Positions 51,508 to 59,981 of a DNA stretch of 64,000 nucleotides are shown here, one piece after another. The stretch's first letter is position 1, and each line of letters starts with the position of its first letter. Below the pieces are notes generated by a model. It saw nothing but the letters and a program-made list of their open reading frames with translations. It ran no database searches and was not told where the DNA came from. The stretch covers positions 1 through 64,000 of the forward strand of contig CAZZFT010000008.1 of the NCBI GenBank assembly GCA_964653555.1, read 5' to 3'. Made by a program: the position numbers and the translations under genes. Origin of the DNA: JAHEJV01 sp964653555. GTDB lineage: Bacteria > Myxococcota_A > UBA9160 > SMWR01.

Positions 51508-52832
51508 AGCTTCTGCTCGTCGGCATGAACCACCGCAGCGCACCGCTCGAGCTGCGCGAGCGGATGGCGGTAGACGACCCGGTGCCCGTGTTGCACAAGC
51601 TCGTCGCCGGCGACGAGGTGGACGAGGCGGTGCTGCTCTCGACCTGCAATCGCGTCGAAGTGGTGGTGCTCACCCGCGACGCCGAGTCGGCGCGCCTGCG
51701 CCTGCGCTCGCTGTTCCGGCGCGATCTCGCACCCGAGGGAGCGGGCGTCGGCGAGGTCGATCTCGACGCCTGCCTCTACGAGCACCGCGACGGGGACGCG
51801 ATGCGCCACGTGCTGCGCGTGGCATCCGCACTCGACTCGATGGTCGTCGGCGAGCCGCAGATCCTCGGCCAGACGAAGGACGCCTATCGCGCCGCGGCCC
51901 AGTGCGGCGCGTCGGGGCCGATCCTCGGGCGTCTGTTCCAGCACGCCTTCTCCACCGCGAAACGGGTGCGCACGGAGACGCGGATCGCCGAGCGCCCGGT
52001 GTCGGTGGCGCGCGTGGCGGTGGGCCTTGCCCGGCAGATCTTCGAGGACTTCGCCGAGAAGCGCGCGCTGCTGGTCGGCGCCGGGGAGATGATCGAGCTC
52101 GCGCTGTCGGCGCTGCGCGAGGCCGGCCTGACGGCGATCCAGGTGGCGAACCGTACCCCGGAGCGCGCCTCGCGCCTGGCGGCCCGCTTCGGCGCGACCG
52201 CCCACGGCCTCGACGAGCTGCCGGAGCTGCTGGCCCACGCGGACGTGGTGCTGACCTCGATCGGGGGGCGCGAACCCTGGCTCACGCGGGCGGTCGCCGA
52301 GCGGGCGCTGGGTGCGCGCCGCGAACGGCCGATCCTGGTGATCGACATCGGCGTGCCGCGAAACGCGGATCCCGCAATCGATGCCCTCGACGACGTGTAC
52401 CGCTATGACCTCGACGACCTGGCCGGGATCGCGGACGAGAACGCCGAGGAGCGCCGCCGCGAGCAGGCGCGCGCCGAGACGATCGTCGAAGCGGAGCAGC
52501 AGCGCTTCGACGGCTGGTTCGCCGCTCTGCGCGCGGTGCCCACGATCAAGCACCTGCGCACACGGGTGGAGGCGATCCGCGTCCGCGAGCTGGAGAAGGC
52601 CTTCGCGCGCCTCGCCTGGGACGAGACCACCCGCGACGCCGTCGACGTCCTCACGCGCTCCCTGGTGAACAAGATCCTGCACGCTCCTCTCACCCGGCTG
52701 CGCGCCAGCGCCGAACGCGAGGAGGGCATGGCGCACCTCGAGGCGGCTCGCATGCTCTTCGCCCTCGACGACGAGGAGGGCGTCGCGCCCCCCGAGCCCG
52801 GCTCCGACGGCGAAGGCCCGGAGCAGACGTGA
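51504..52832 (+). CDS. hemA: Glutamyl-tRNA reductase
   Basis: 442 aa. First committed step of heme synthesis, reducing Glu-tRNA to glutamate-1-semialdehyde with NADPH. 'VGMNHRSAPLELRERMAV', the catalytic Cys in 'LLSTCNRVEVVV', 'VASALDSMVVGEPQILGQTKDAY' and the NADPH domain 'RALLVGAGEMIELALSALREAGL' are all present. A helical dimerisation domain closes the protein. GTG start in GTGA overlap with ccsA; the next GTG (hemC) overlaps the stop. Confidence 0.96.
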   Translation: MKLLLVGMNHRSAPLELRERMAVDDPVPVLHKLVAGDEVDEAVLLSTCNRVEVVVLTRDAESARLRLRSLFRRDLAPEGAGVGEVDLDACLYEHRDGDAMRHVLRVASALDSMVVGEPQILGQTKDAYRAAAQCGASGPILGRLFQHAFSTAKRVRTETRIAERPVSVARVAVGLARQIFEDFAEKRALLVGAGEMIELALSALREAGLTAIQVANRTPERASRLAARFGATAHGLDELPELLAHADVVLTSIGGREPWLTRAVAERALGARRERPILVIDIGVPRNADPAIDALDDVYRYDLDDLAGIADENAEERRREQARAETIVEAEQQRFDGWFAALRAVPTIKHLRTRVEAIRVRELEKAFARLAWDETTRDAVDVLTRSLVNKILHAPLTRLRASAEREEGMAHLEAARMLFALDDEEGVAPPEPGSDGEGPEQT

Positions 52833-53758
52833 AGCCCGTGCGCATCGCCACGCGCGGGAGCGACCTCGCGCTGTGGCAGGCGCGCCACGTCGCCGGTCGG
52901 ATCGAGGTGGAGCTCGCGCGCCCCGCCCAGATCGTGCCGCTCACGACCCGCGGCGACCGGCTGCGCGACGTGCCCCTGGCGAAGGTCGGGGGCAAGGGCC
53001 TGTTCGTGAAGGAGATCGAGGAGGCGCTGCTCGACGGGCGCGCGGACGTCGCGGTCCACAGCGCCAAGGACCTCCCGGGCGCCTCGCCCGAGCAGCTCGT
53101 CTTCGCTGCCTTTCCCGAGCGCGCCGACCCGCGCGACGCCTGGGTGTCGGAGCGGGCGCCGGAGCCCGAAGCGCTCGCGCGCGGAGCGCGTGTCGGCACG
53201 GGCAGCGTGCGGCGCAGCGCGCAGCTGCTGGCACTGCGCCCCGATCTCGAGATCGTGCCGCTGCGCGGCAACGTCCCCACCCGTCTGGCGAAGCTCGCGA
53301 GCGAGGGGCTCGACGCGCTGGTGCTCGCCTGCGCCGGGCTCGACCGCCTCGGGCTCGCCGCGCGCATCGCCCAGCGTCTCGACTGCGAGCGCTTCGTGCC
53401 CGCGGTCGCCCAAGGCGCGCTGGCGATCCAGGCCCGGCGCGAGGACGCGCTCGCCGCGGAGCTGTCGGTGCTCGGGGATCGCGACACCGAAGTGTGTGTG
53501 ATCGCCGAGCGCGCCTGCCAGGCAGGGCTCGGCGCCGACTGCAACGTGCCGCTGGGGGCTCACGCCGTGCTCGAGGCCGACGGCCGCCTGGCCCTCCGGG
53601 CGCGGCTGCTGGCGCCGGACGGGAGCCAGCGGATCGAGCGCGGCGCGTCGGGCGCGCCGGCGGACGCGGCGGCCCTCGGCCGCGAAGTGGCCAAGGCGCT
53701 GCTCGCGGCCGGAGGCGACGGGCTGCTCGCCCGTCTGTCGACTCGAGGTTCGGCGTGA
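52829..53758 (+). CDS. hemC: Porphobilinogen deaminase (hydroxymethylbilane synthase)
   Basis: 309 aa. It polymerises four porphobilinogens to hydroxymethylbilane. 'RIATRGSDLALWQARHVAGRIE', 'GGKGLFVKEIEEALLDGRADVAVHSAKDLPG', 'GTGSVRRSAQLLALRPDLEIVPLRGNVPTRL' and the dipyrromethane-cofactor Cys in 'GLGADCNVPLGAHAVL' are clear. GTG start overlapping hemA; stop overlaps the GTG of the next gene. Confidence 0.96.
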   Translation: MKPVRIATRGSDLALWQARHVAGRIEVELARPAQIVPLTTRGDRLRDVPLAKVGGKGLFVKEIEEALLDGRADVAVHSAKDLPGASPEQLVFAAFPERADPRDAWVSERAPEPEALARGARVGTGSVRRSAQLLALRPDLEIVPLRGNVPTRLAKLASEGLDALVLACAGLDRLGLAARIAQRLDCERFVPAVAQGALAIQARREDALAAELSVLGDRDTEVCVIAERACQAGLGADCNVPLGAHAVLEADGRLALRARLLAPDGSQRIERGASGAPADAAALGREVAKALLAAGGDGLLARLSTRGSA

Positions 53759-55314
53759 GCGTCGGGAAGGTGATCCTCGTCGGCGCCGGGCCGGGTGCGC
53801 CCGACCTGATCACGGTGCGCGGCGCCGAGGCGCTGCGCGGCGCCGACGTCGTCGTCTACGACGCGCTGGCCTCGCGAGACCTGCTCGATCTCGCGCCTCC
53901 CGAGGCGCTCCGCATCGACGTCGGCAAGCGCGGTCACGATCCGCCGACGCGCTCCCAGGAGGAGATCACGGCGCTGCTGGTGCGGCTCGCCCAGGAGGGC
54001 CGCACCGTGGTGCGGCTGAAGGGCGGCGATCCCTATGTGTTCGGGCGTGGGGGGGAGGAGGCGGGCGCGTGTGCCGCGGCCGGCGTCCCCTTCGAGGTGG
54101 TGCCCGGGGTGTCGTCGATCTTCGGCGCGCTCGCCTACGCCGGGATCCCGATCACCGACCGGCGCCACGGCGCCTCCTTCGCCGTGGTCACCGGCCACAA
54201 GGATCCGACGAAGGTGTCGCGCGAGACGCGCTGGGATCTGCTCGCCCAGGCCGCGGACACGCTGCTGATCCTGATGGGGATGCGCAATCTCGGCGAGATC
54301 ACGGCCCGGCTGCTGGCGGCGGGTCGCAGCCCGGCCACACCGTCGGCGGCGGTGATGGCGGGGACGCTCCCGACCCAGCGCGTGGTGACGGCTCCGCTGG
54401 GAGAGCTGGCCGCCACCGTGGAGCGCGAGGGGATCGGCTCGCCCGCCGTCGTGGTGATCGGGGACGTGGTGACGCTGCGCGAAGCGCTCGCCTGGTACGA
54501 GCGCCAGCCCCTCTTCGGCCGGCGCGTGCTCGTCACGCGCACTCCCGAGCAGTCGTCCGACTGGGTGCGCGCGCTCGAGGAGGCGGGAGCCGAGACGGTG
54601 CGGGTGCCGATGATCCGGCTCGCGCCCGCGGCCGACTCCGGGCCCCTCGACGCGGCGCTCGACGCGCTCGATCGCTACGACGCGATCGTGTTCACCAGCG
54701 CCAACGCGGTTCGCTACACCGCGGCCCGCGCCGCCCAGCGCGGGCTCGCCCTCGAGACGGCCGGCGCCCGCGTCGTGTGCGTAGGGCCCGCGACCGCGCG
54801 GGCGGCGCTCGAGGCCGGGCTGTCGGTCCACCGCGTTCCGTCGCAGCGCCACGACGCCGAGGGCGTGCTCGAGACGCTGCGCGCCGCCGGCGGCCTGCGC
54901 GGTCAGCGCATCCTGCTGCCTCGCTCGGACCTCGCGCGCGACCTGCTGCCGGACGGTCTGCGGGCCGAAGGGGCGCGGGTGGACGACGTGGTGGCCTACG
55001 GCAACGAGCCAGCCGAGGTCGACGTCGCGGCCCTGCGCGAGCAGCTGCGAGCCGGGCGCCTCGACGCGCTGACCTTCGCCAGCCCCTCGGCCGCGCGCCG
55101 CTTCGCCGATCTGCTCGACGGTCCCGCGCGCGTCGCGGCGGCGCGCTGTCGGATCGCGGCGATCGGTCCGGTCACGGCGCGCGCTCTCGCCGAGGTCGGC
55201 CTGCCCGCCGACCTCGTCGCACCGGCGGCCACGCCCGCCGCACTGGTGGCCGCGCTGGCGGCCGCCTGGTCTGCGCCCGGCTCGGCGGGCGAGGAATCCA
55301 CGGAGAGGGAGTAG
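53755..55314 (+). CDS. cobA-hemD: Fusion: uroporphyrinogen-III C-methyltransferase + uroporphyrinogen-III synthase
   Basis: 519 aa. Residues 1-245 are SUMT (CobA/SirA-type): 'VILVGAGPGAPDLITVRGAEAL', 'VRLKGGDPYVFGRGGEEA', 'GIPITDRRHGASFAVVTGHKD', 'LILMGMRNLGEI'. Residues about 255-505 are HemD ('VLVTRTPEQSSDWVRALEEAGAETVRVPMIRLAP', 'YDAIVFTSANAV', 'FASPSAARRF'). The fusion makes uroporphyrinogen III and diverts it to precorrin-2, serving siroheme and B12, which fits the B12-dependent RNR in this window. GTG start in GTGA overlap with hemC. Confidence 0.94.
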   Translation: MSVGKVILVGAGPGAPDLITVRGAEALRGADVVVYDALASRDLLDLAPPEALRIDVGKRGHDPPTRSQEEITALLVRLAQEGRTVVRLKGGDPYVFGRGGEEAGACAAAGVPFEVVPGVSSIFGALAYAGIPITDRRHGASFAVVTGHKDPTKVSRETRWDLLAQAADTLLILMGMRNLGEITARLLAAGRSPATPSAAVMAGTLPTQRVVTAPLGELAATVEREGIGSPAVVVIGDVVTLREALAWYERQPLFGRRVLVTRTPEQSSDWVRALEEAGAETVRVPMIRLAPAADSGPLDAALDALDRYDAIVFTSANAVRYTAARAAQRGLALETAGARVVCVGPATARAALEAGLSVHRVPSQRHDAEGVLETLRAAGGLRGQRILLPRSDLARDLLPDGLRAEGARVDDVVAYGNEPAEVDVAALREQLRAGRLDALTFASPSAARRFADLLDGPARVAAARCRIAAIGPVTARALAEVGLPADLVAPAATPAALVAALAAAWSAPGSAGEESTERE

Positions 55315-55500
55315 ATGGCGACGCGCTACAAGGTGGTCGAGACGAGCTCGGTGACCGACGAGGAGCTCGAACGCATCTTCAACGAGTGGACGGCCCGCGG
55401 CTGGCAGCTCGAGGGGGTCCGCTTCGCGATGAGCGACGCGTCGCGCCGACCCGCGATGGCCTTCGTCACCTTCACGCGCGACGGAGCGGCCGAGGAATAG
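55315..55500 (+). CDS. Small DUF4177-like protein
   Basis: 61 aa. 'YKVVETSSVTDEELERIFNEWTARGWQLEGVRFAM' has the pattern of DUF4177-type proteins (a strand, a helix, then N-x-x-x-x-x-GW). Function unknown. The ATG follows the cobA-hemD stop with no spacer and GGAGAGGG lies just before it, so it is the last gene of the heme operon. Confidence 0.7.
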   Translation: MATRYKVVETSSVTDEELERIFNEWTARGWQLEGVRFAMSDASRRPAMAFVTFTRDGAAEE

Positions 55501-55503
55501 CGG

Positions 55504-55914
55504 TCATCCCTCGTCGAGCTTGATGCGCAGGGTGGGTTGGCCCTCCGCGTCGCGCTCGCCCAGCCGGATGCGAGCGGAGACCTCGAGGGTCCGGCCCTCG
55601 AGCAGCTTGGCCAGCACCTCGGCCCAGTCGATCCCCTCGATGGCGCGGCCCATCTCGAAGCTCAGCCGCTCGATGAACTCGCTGCGGGCGCGGGCGCTCT
55701 GCTCCGAAGCGAAATCCGCCCATTCGCGGGGCAGGGTGTCGCCCAGGGCCTCGCGCAGGGCCTCGCCGGTGAGGAAGAAGCCGGAGAACCCGGCGGCCAG
55801 CGCCCGGCGCACGAACTCGGGGATCCCGCTCGGCGGCGGCGCTTCGCCCGAGCCGCCGCGCGCCGACCGCGTCCGAGGGCGTACACCGCTTTCTTTCCTG
55901 TGATCCGATGCCAT
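55504..55914 (-). CDS. Hypothetical protein, soluble, helical
   Basis: 136 aa from the ATG at 55914 (144 aa if the ATG at 55938 is used). A charged N-terminus with SGE/PPP low complexity leads to 'GIPEFVRRALAAGFSGFFLTGEALREALGDTLPREWADFASEQSARARSEFIERLSFEMGRAIEGIDWAEVLAKLLEG' and a C-terminal strand 'TLEVSARIRLGERDAEGQPTLRIKLDEG'. No family recognised. It converges with the DUF4177-like gene, with 3 bases between stops, and is divergent from a CBS gene 48 bases away. Confidence 0.65.
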   Translation of the reverse strand: MASDHRKESGVRPRTRSARGGSGEAPPPSGIPEFVRRALAAGFSGFFLTGEALREALGDTLPREWADFASEQSARARSEFIERLSFEMGRAIEGIDWAEVLAKLLEGRTLEVSARIRLGERDAEGQPTLRIKLDEG

Positions 55915-55962
55915 GGAGTAGAATCCGATCTCGGTCACGAAGCGTCACGGAGTCGAGAGAAC

Positions 55963-56388
55963 ATGGGCGCAGGCGGCGGAACGCGCGTTCGCGACATCAT
56001 GTCCGAACAGATCGTGACGATCAGCGCCGACGACTCCCTGTCGACGGTCGAAGATATCATGACGCTCGGCCGGGTGCGGCACATGCCGGTGGTGCGCGGC
56101 GGGCAGCTGGTCGGCGTCGTGTCCGAGCGCGATCTCTTGCGCGCGTCGCTGTCCACCTTGAGCGAGTTCGGGAACGAGCAGCGCCGCGCCTTCCTCCAGG
56201 TGGTCGAGATCAAGCGCGTGATGTCGACGCCGCCGGTGGTGATCCAGCCGGGCGCGAGTGTGGAGGACGCGGCGTTGGTGATGGCCGAGCGCAAGATCGG
56301 CTGTCTGCCCGTCGTCGAGGCCGGGCGCCTGGTCGGGATGCTGACCGAGACCGACGTGCTTCGTTACTTCGCCGGCGTCGTGGATTGA
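55963..56388 (+). CDS. Tandem CBS-domain protein
   Basis: 141 aa. Two CBS motifs: 'RVRDIMSEQIVTISADDSLSTVEDIMTLGRVRHMPVVRGGQLVGVVSERDLL' (8-60) and 'IKRVMSTPPVVIQPGASVEDAALVMAERKIGCLPVVEAGRLVGMLTETDVLRYF' (85-138). Probably a small adenylate-sensing regulator. ATG 55963. It lacks the sigma-54 type element that marks the CBS gene at 11634-12122. Confidence 0.9.
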   Translation: MGAGGGTRVRDIMSEQIVTISADDSLSTVEDIMTLGRVRHMPVVRGGQLVGVVSERDLLRASLSTLSEFGNEQRRAFLQVVEIKRVMSTPPVVIQPGASVEDAALVMAERKIGCLPVVEAGRLVGMLTETDVLRYFAGVVD

Positions 56389-56413
56389 TCTGCGGCCCGG
56401 AAGCGGGATTGGA

Positions 56414-56442
56414 TTGACATGTCCCGCGGGGATTCCGTAACC
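56414..56442 (+). promoter_or_regulatory. Possible sigma-70 promoter upstream of ALDH
   Basis: A perfect TTGACA at 56414-56419 followed after 17 bases by GTAACC (56437-56442), a poor -10. It sits in the 180-base gap before the aldehyde dehydrogenase. Rare in such a GC-rich sequence, hence noted, but the -10 is unconvincing. Confidence 0.3.
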
Positions 56443-56568
56443 TCCCGTGGTCACCTGTGGGGATGCGCAAAGACCAGGTCGTTCGCGAGCGGGTAGACCG
56501 CCCCGTCGGTCGACGGCGCATCCCGGCACACGGCGAACCCGCGCGAGCGGTGTTTGGCGGGAGACGGC

Positions 56569-58101
56569 ATGGCGGTAGTCGAGGCAGTGACGAGCGCCCC
56601 TGGTGAGAAGCGCCGTCTCCGCCTGGCGAACCCCGCCACCCTCGAGCCGCTCGGCGAGCTGGAGATCGACGACGCGATCCACGTCCGCGAGGCCGTCGAC
56701 CGCGCGCGCAAGGCGCAAGCGGAGTGGGCTGCCGCCGACTTCGCCGAGCGGGAGCTCCATCTGCAGCGCGCGCTCCGGGTGCTGGTGGCGCGCAGCGACG
56801 AGTTCGTCGACCGCATCGTCGAGGAGACCGGGAAGCCCCGCGCCGAGGCGCTTGCTACCGAGATCGCGACGAGCTGCGACGCGCTCCAGTTCTACGCGAA
56901 GCGCGCCCGCCACATCCTCGCCGAGCGCCGCGTTCCCCTCCATCTGTTCCGGACCAAGAAGCTGCGCGTGGTGCACCGGCCGCTGGGCGTCGTGGGCATC
57001 ATCACGCCCTGGAACTTCCCGTTCCTGCTCGCCTTGAACCCGACCGTCCAGGCGTTGATCGCGGGCAACGCGGTCGTGCTCAAGCCCTCCGAGGTGGCGC
57101 CGGACTCGGGACGCCTGGTCGCGGAGCTGTGGCGCGAGGCGGGACTGCCCCCGGGCGTCTTCGAGCTCGTGCAGGGCGACGGGGAGACGGGCGCGGCGCT
57201 GCTCGAGGCGGGCGTCGACAAGATCTGCTTCACCGGCAGCGTCGCCACCGGGCGCCGCGTGGCCGAGGTGTGCGGGCGCGCGCTGGTCCCGTGCACGCTG
57301 GAGCTCGGCGGCAAGGATCCGATGATCGTCTGCGCCGACGCCGACCTCGACCGCGCCGCCCGCGGCGCGGTCTACGGCGCCTTCAGCAACGCGGGCCAGA
57401 TCTGCACCTCGACCGAGCGCGTGTACGTGGTGGACGAGGTCGCCGACGTCTTCACCCGCAAGGTGGTCGAGCAGACCGGCCTGCTGCGCCAGGGCTCGGG
57501 CGGCGAGTTCGACGTGGGGCCGATGATCCGCGCCGAGCAGCTTGCCGTCGTCGAGGAGCACGTGGGCGACGCGATCGCGAAGGGCGCGCGCGTGCTCGCG
57601 GGTGGGCGGCGCAATCCCTCCTGCCCGGGATTCTTCTTCGAGCCCACGGTGCTCGACGACGTGACCCACGACATGCGGATCATGCGCGAGGAGACCTTCG
57701 GTCCGGTGCTCCCGATCATGCGCGTGCGCGACGAGGACGAGGCGATCGCCTGGGCGAACGACTCTCCCTACGGTCTCAACGCGAACGTGTGGACCCGCAA
57801 CAAGCGGCGGGGCATCCGCCTGGCGAAGGCGATCGAATCGGGCTGCGCCGTCGTGAACGACTGCACGATCGCCTACGGGGTCACCGAGTCGCCCTTCGGC
57901 GGCGTGAAGCACAGCGGGATCGGCCGCGTGAACGGAGTGCAGGGTCTGCTGGGCATGTGCCACACGCAGGCGATCCTGATCGACCGCCTGGGCGCGCGCT
58001 CGGAGCCGCTCTGGTTTCCGCACTCGGCGCGCAAGACGGAATGGTTGAGGCGCGCGCTGCGCTGGATTTGGGGAACTTCGCTCGGGCGCTGGCTCGCCTA
58101 G
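56569..58101 (+). CDS. Aldehyde dehydrogenase with hydrophobic C-terminal tail
   Basis: 510 aa, NAD(P)+-dependent. 'GVVGIITPWNFPFLLALNPTVQALIAGNAVVLKPSE', 'ICFTGSVATGRRVAEVCGRALVPCTLELGGKDPMIV' and the catalytic Cys in 'FSNAGQICTSTERVYV' are standard. 'YGVTESPFGGVKHSGIGR' closes the active site. The last 25 residues ('TEWLRRALRWIWGTSLGRWLA') are basic and aromatic, like the membrane-binding tails of fatty-aldehyde dehydrogenases. ATG 56569 after GGGAG; a TTG start 15 bases upstream is possible. A Usp gene follows 19 bases later. Confidence 0.93.
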   Translation: MAVVEAVTSAPGEKRRLRLANPATLEPLGELEIDDAIHVREAVDRARKAQAEWAAADFAERELHLQRALRVLVARSDEFVDRIVEETGKPRAEALATEIATSCDALQFYAKRARHILAERRVPLHLFRTKKLRVVHRPLGVVGIITPWNFPFLLALNPTVQALIAGNAVVLKPSEVAPDSGRLVAELWREAGLPPGVFELVQGDGETGAALLEAGVDKICFTGSVATGRRVAEVCGRALVPCTLELGGKDPMIVCADADLDRAARGAVYGAFSNAGQICTSTERVYVVDEVADVFTRKVVEQTGLLRQGSGGEFDVGPMIRAEQLAVVEEHVGDAIAKGARVLAGGRRNPSCPGFFFEPTVLDDVTHDMRIMREETFGPVLPIMRVRDEDEAIAWANDSPYGLNANVWTRNKRRGIRLAKAIESGCAVVNDCTIAYGVTESPFGGVKHSGIGRVNGVQGLLGMCHTQAILIDRLGARSEPLWFPHSARKTEWLRRALRWIWGTSLGRWLA

Positions 58102-58120
58102 GGCACACGCGGAGAACGGG

Positions 58121-58945
58121 ATGATCTCGACGATCCTGGTGGCGACGGACGGTTCCGAAGCGGCGGGCAACGCCGAGCGCTACGCGGTGGCGCTGGCGGC
58201 GCGCATGAAGGCGCGCCTGCTGGGTCTCTCGGTGGTGGAGGACCGCTTCGCGCGCGGCTTCGGCGAGGACGGTCTCGGCATCGCCCCGCCGGCGCCGGGG
58301 CCGGTGGCGGACTACCTGCGCCGGCGCGCCGAGGCCGCCGTCGCGCGGTTGGGTCAGCGCGCCTCCACCGAGAACGTCCCCTACAGCGGCGAAGTGGTGA
58401 GCGGCGTCGCGGACGACGCGATCGTCGAGCACGGCCAGCAGGCCGACCTCACGGTCCTCGGACGCGACGGCCAGTCGGCCGGCCACCGCAGCACGGCGCT
58501 GATCGGCTCGACGGCGAGCGGCGTGATCCGCAAGACCGCGAAGACCACGATCGTGGTGCCCTCGGCCGCCCAGCTCGGCGGTCCGATCGTGCTCGCCTTC
58601 GACGGCTCGCCCGGCTCCCGCGTCGGCGCGAACCTCGCGGTGCAGATCGCCACCCGCCTCGGCGAGCCGATCCACGTCTTCGTCGACTCCAAGGACAAGG
58701 GACGCGCCGCGGCGCGCTTCGACGAGGTGCGCGGCATCGTCGGCGCGCTGCCGGTTCCGGTGCGCGAGATCTCCTCCACCCTGGGGCGGCCGGACGTCAA
58801 GATCGTGGATTCGGCGCGCGAGGTGAAGGCGGGTCTGATCGTCATGGGGGCCTACGGGCGCAATCGCATCACCGAGTACTTCCTGGGCAGCAATGCGGCT
58901 GCGGTCGCGCGCACCTCGCCGATCGCGGTCCTGCTCGCTCGCTGA
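58121..58945 (+). CDS. Tandem universal stress protein
   Basis: 274 aa with two Usp domains. It starts 'ISTILVATDGSEAAGNAERYAVALA'. The second domain carries a full ATP-binding motif, G-x2-G-x9-G-S, in 'GAYGRNRITEYFLGSNAAAV'; the first has a longer spacing ('GRDGQSAGHRSTALIGSTAS') and may not bind ATP the same way. It lies 19 bases after the ALDH and directly before lpxD (1-base gap). Confidence 0.9.
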   Translation: MISTILVATDGSEAAGNAERYAVALAARMKARLLGLSVVEDRFARGFGEDGLGIAPPAPGPVADYLRRRAEAAVARLGQRASTENVPYSGEVVSGVADDAIVEHGQQADLTVLGRDGQSAGHRSTALIGSTASGVIRKTAKTTIVVPSAAQLGGPIVLAFDGSPGSRVGANLAVQIATRLGEPIHVFVDSKDKGRAAARFDEVRGIVGALPVPVREISSTLGRPDVKIVDSAREVKAGLIVMGAYGRNRITEYFLGSNAAAVARTSPIAVLLAR

Positions 58946-58946
58946 C

Positions 58947-59981
58947 GTGACCTCCGCGGGATGGCGGCTGGGCGACCTGTCGAGGCGGCTCGGCCTCGAG
59001 CTCGAGGGGGACCCCGATCTGGAGGTGAGCGGAGTGGCCTCCCTCGAGGACGCCACCGCCGACCAGCTGGTCTTCGCGCGCGGGCCCGCCTTCCGGGCGC
59101 GACTGCTCGCCTGCGCGGCCCGGGCCGTGGTCGCGCCCCCCGATCTCGACGTCGGGACGCGCAGCGCCCTGCGCTCGGCGGATCCCAGCCGCGACTTCTT
59201 TCGGGCGGCGCGCCTGCTGGTGCCGGAGCCCGAAGTGGAGGCGGGGGTGCATCCCTCGGCCGTCGTGGCCGACGACGCGCGCGTCGCCCCGAGCGCATCG
59301 GTCGCCGCGGGCTGCGTCCTCGGCCGCGGGGTCGCGGTCGGTCCGCGCACGGTGCTGCACCCGGGTGTCGTCCTCTACGACGGCGTCACAATCGGCGCCG
59401 ACTGCGTGATCCACGCCCGCTGCGTCGTCGCCGCCGCCTCGGTGCTGGGCGACCGCGTCGTGCTCCAGCCGGGCGTGGTGATCGGTGGCGACGGCTTCGG
59501 CTACGTCGGCGCCGAGGACGGCGGGCTGAGTCGCACCCACAACGTCGGACGGGTGTGGATCGGAGACGACGTCGAGATCGGCGCGAACTCCACCGTCGAT
59601 CGCGGAACCCTCGGCGACACGCGGATCGGTCGCGGGACGAAGATCGACAACCTGGTGCAGGTCGCGCACAACTGCACGGTCGGCGAGCACTGCGTGATCG
59701 TGGCCCAGGCGGGCATCGCCGGCTCCACCGTGCTCGAGGAGGGCGTGGTGCTGCTCGCCCAGGCGGGAGTCGCCGGCCATCGCCGGATCGGCGCCCGCGC
59801 CCTGGTCGGACCCCAGGCGGGCGTGCACAAGGACGTGCCGCCGGGCACGCGCATCCTCGGCTCGCCCCAGCGCGCCGAGCGCGTGTTCCACCGCGAGATG
59901 GCGGCGCTGTCGCGGCTGCCCGAGCTGCTGCGGCGCGTTCGCGGTCTGGAGCGGGCGCGCGGCGACGGCGACGCGCCGTGA
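58947..59981 (+). CDS. lpxD: UDP-3-O-acylglucosamine N-acyltransferase
   Basis: 344 aa. Adds the second acyl chain in lipid A synthesis. The N-terminal domain ('ISGVASLEDATADQLVFARGPAFRARL'-type) is followed by a left-handed beta-helix of hexapeptide repeats (about 95-300), with 'GGDGFGYVGAEDGG' and the catalytic His in 'LVQVAHNCTVGEHCVIVAQAGIAGS'. C-terminal helix present. GTG 58947 starts immediately after the Usp stop. No other lpx genes are next to it, so it is separated from the usual lpxA-lpxB cluster. Confidence 0.94.
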   Translation: MTSAGWRLGDLSRRLGLELEGDPDLEVSGVASLEDATADQLVFARGPAFRARLLACAARAVVAPPDLDVGTRSALRSADPSRDFFRAARLLVPEPEVEAGVHPSAVVADDARVAPSASVAAGCVLGRGVAVGPRTVLHPGVVLYDGVTIGADCVIHARCVVAAASVLGDRVVLQPGVVIGGDGFGYVGAEDGGLSRTHNVGRVWIGDDVEIGANSTVDRGTLGDTRIGRGTKIDNLVQVAHNCTVGEHCVIVAQAGIAGSTVLEEGVVLLAQAGVAGHRRIGARALVGPQAGVHKDVPPGTRILGSPQRAERVFHREMAALSRLPELLRRVRGLERARGDGDAP

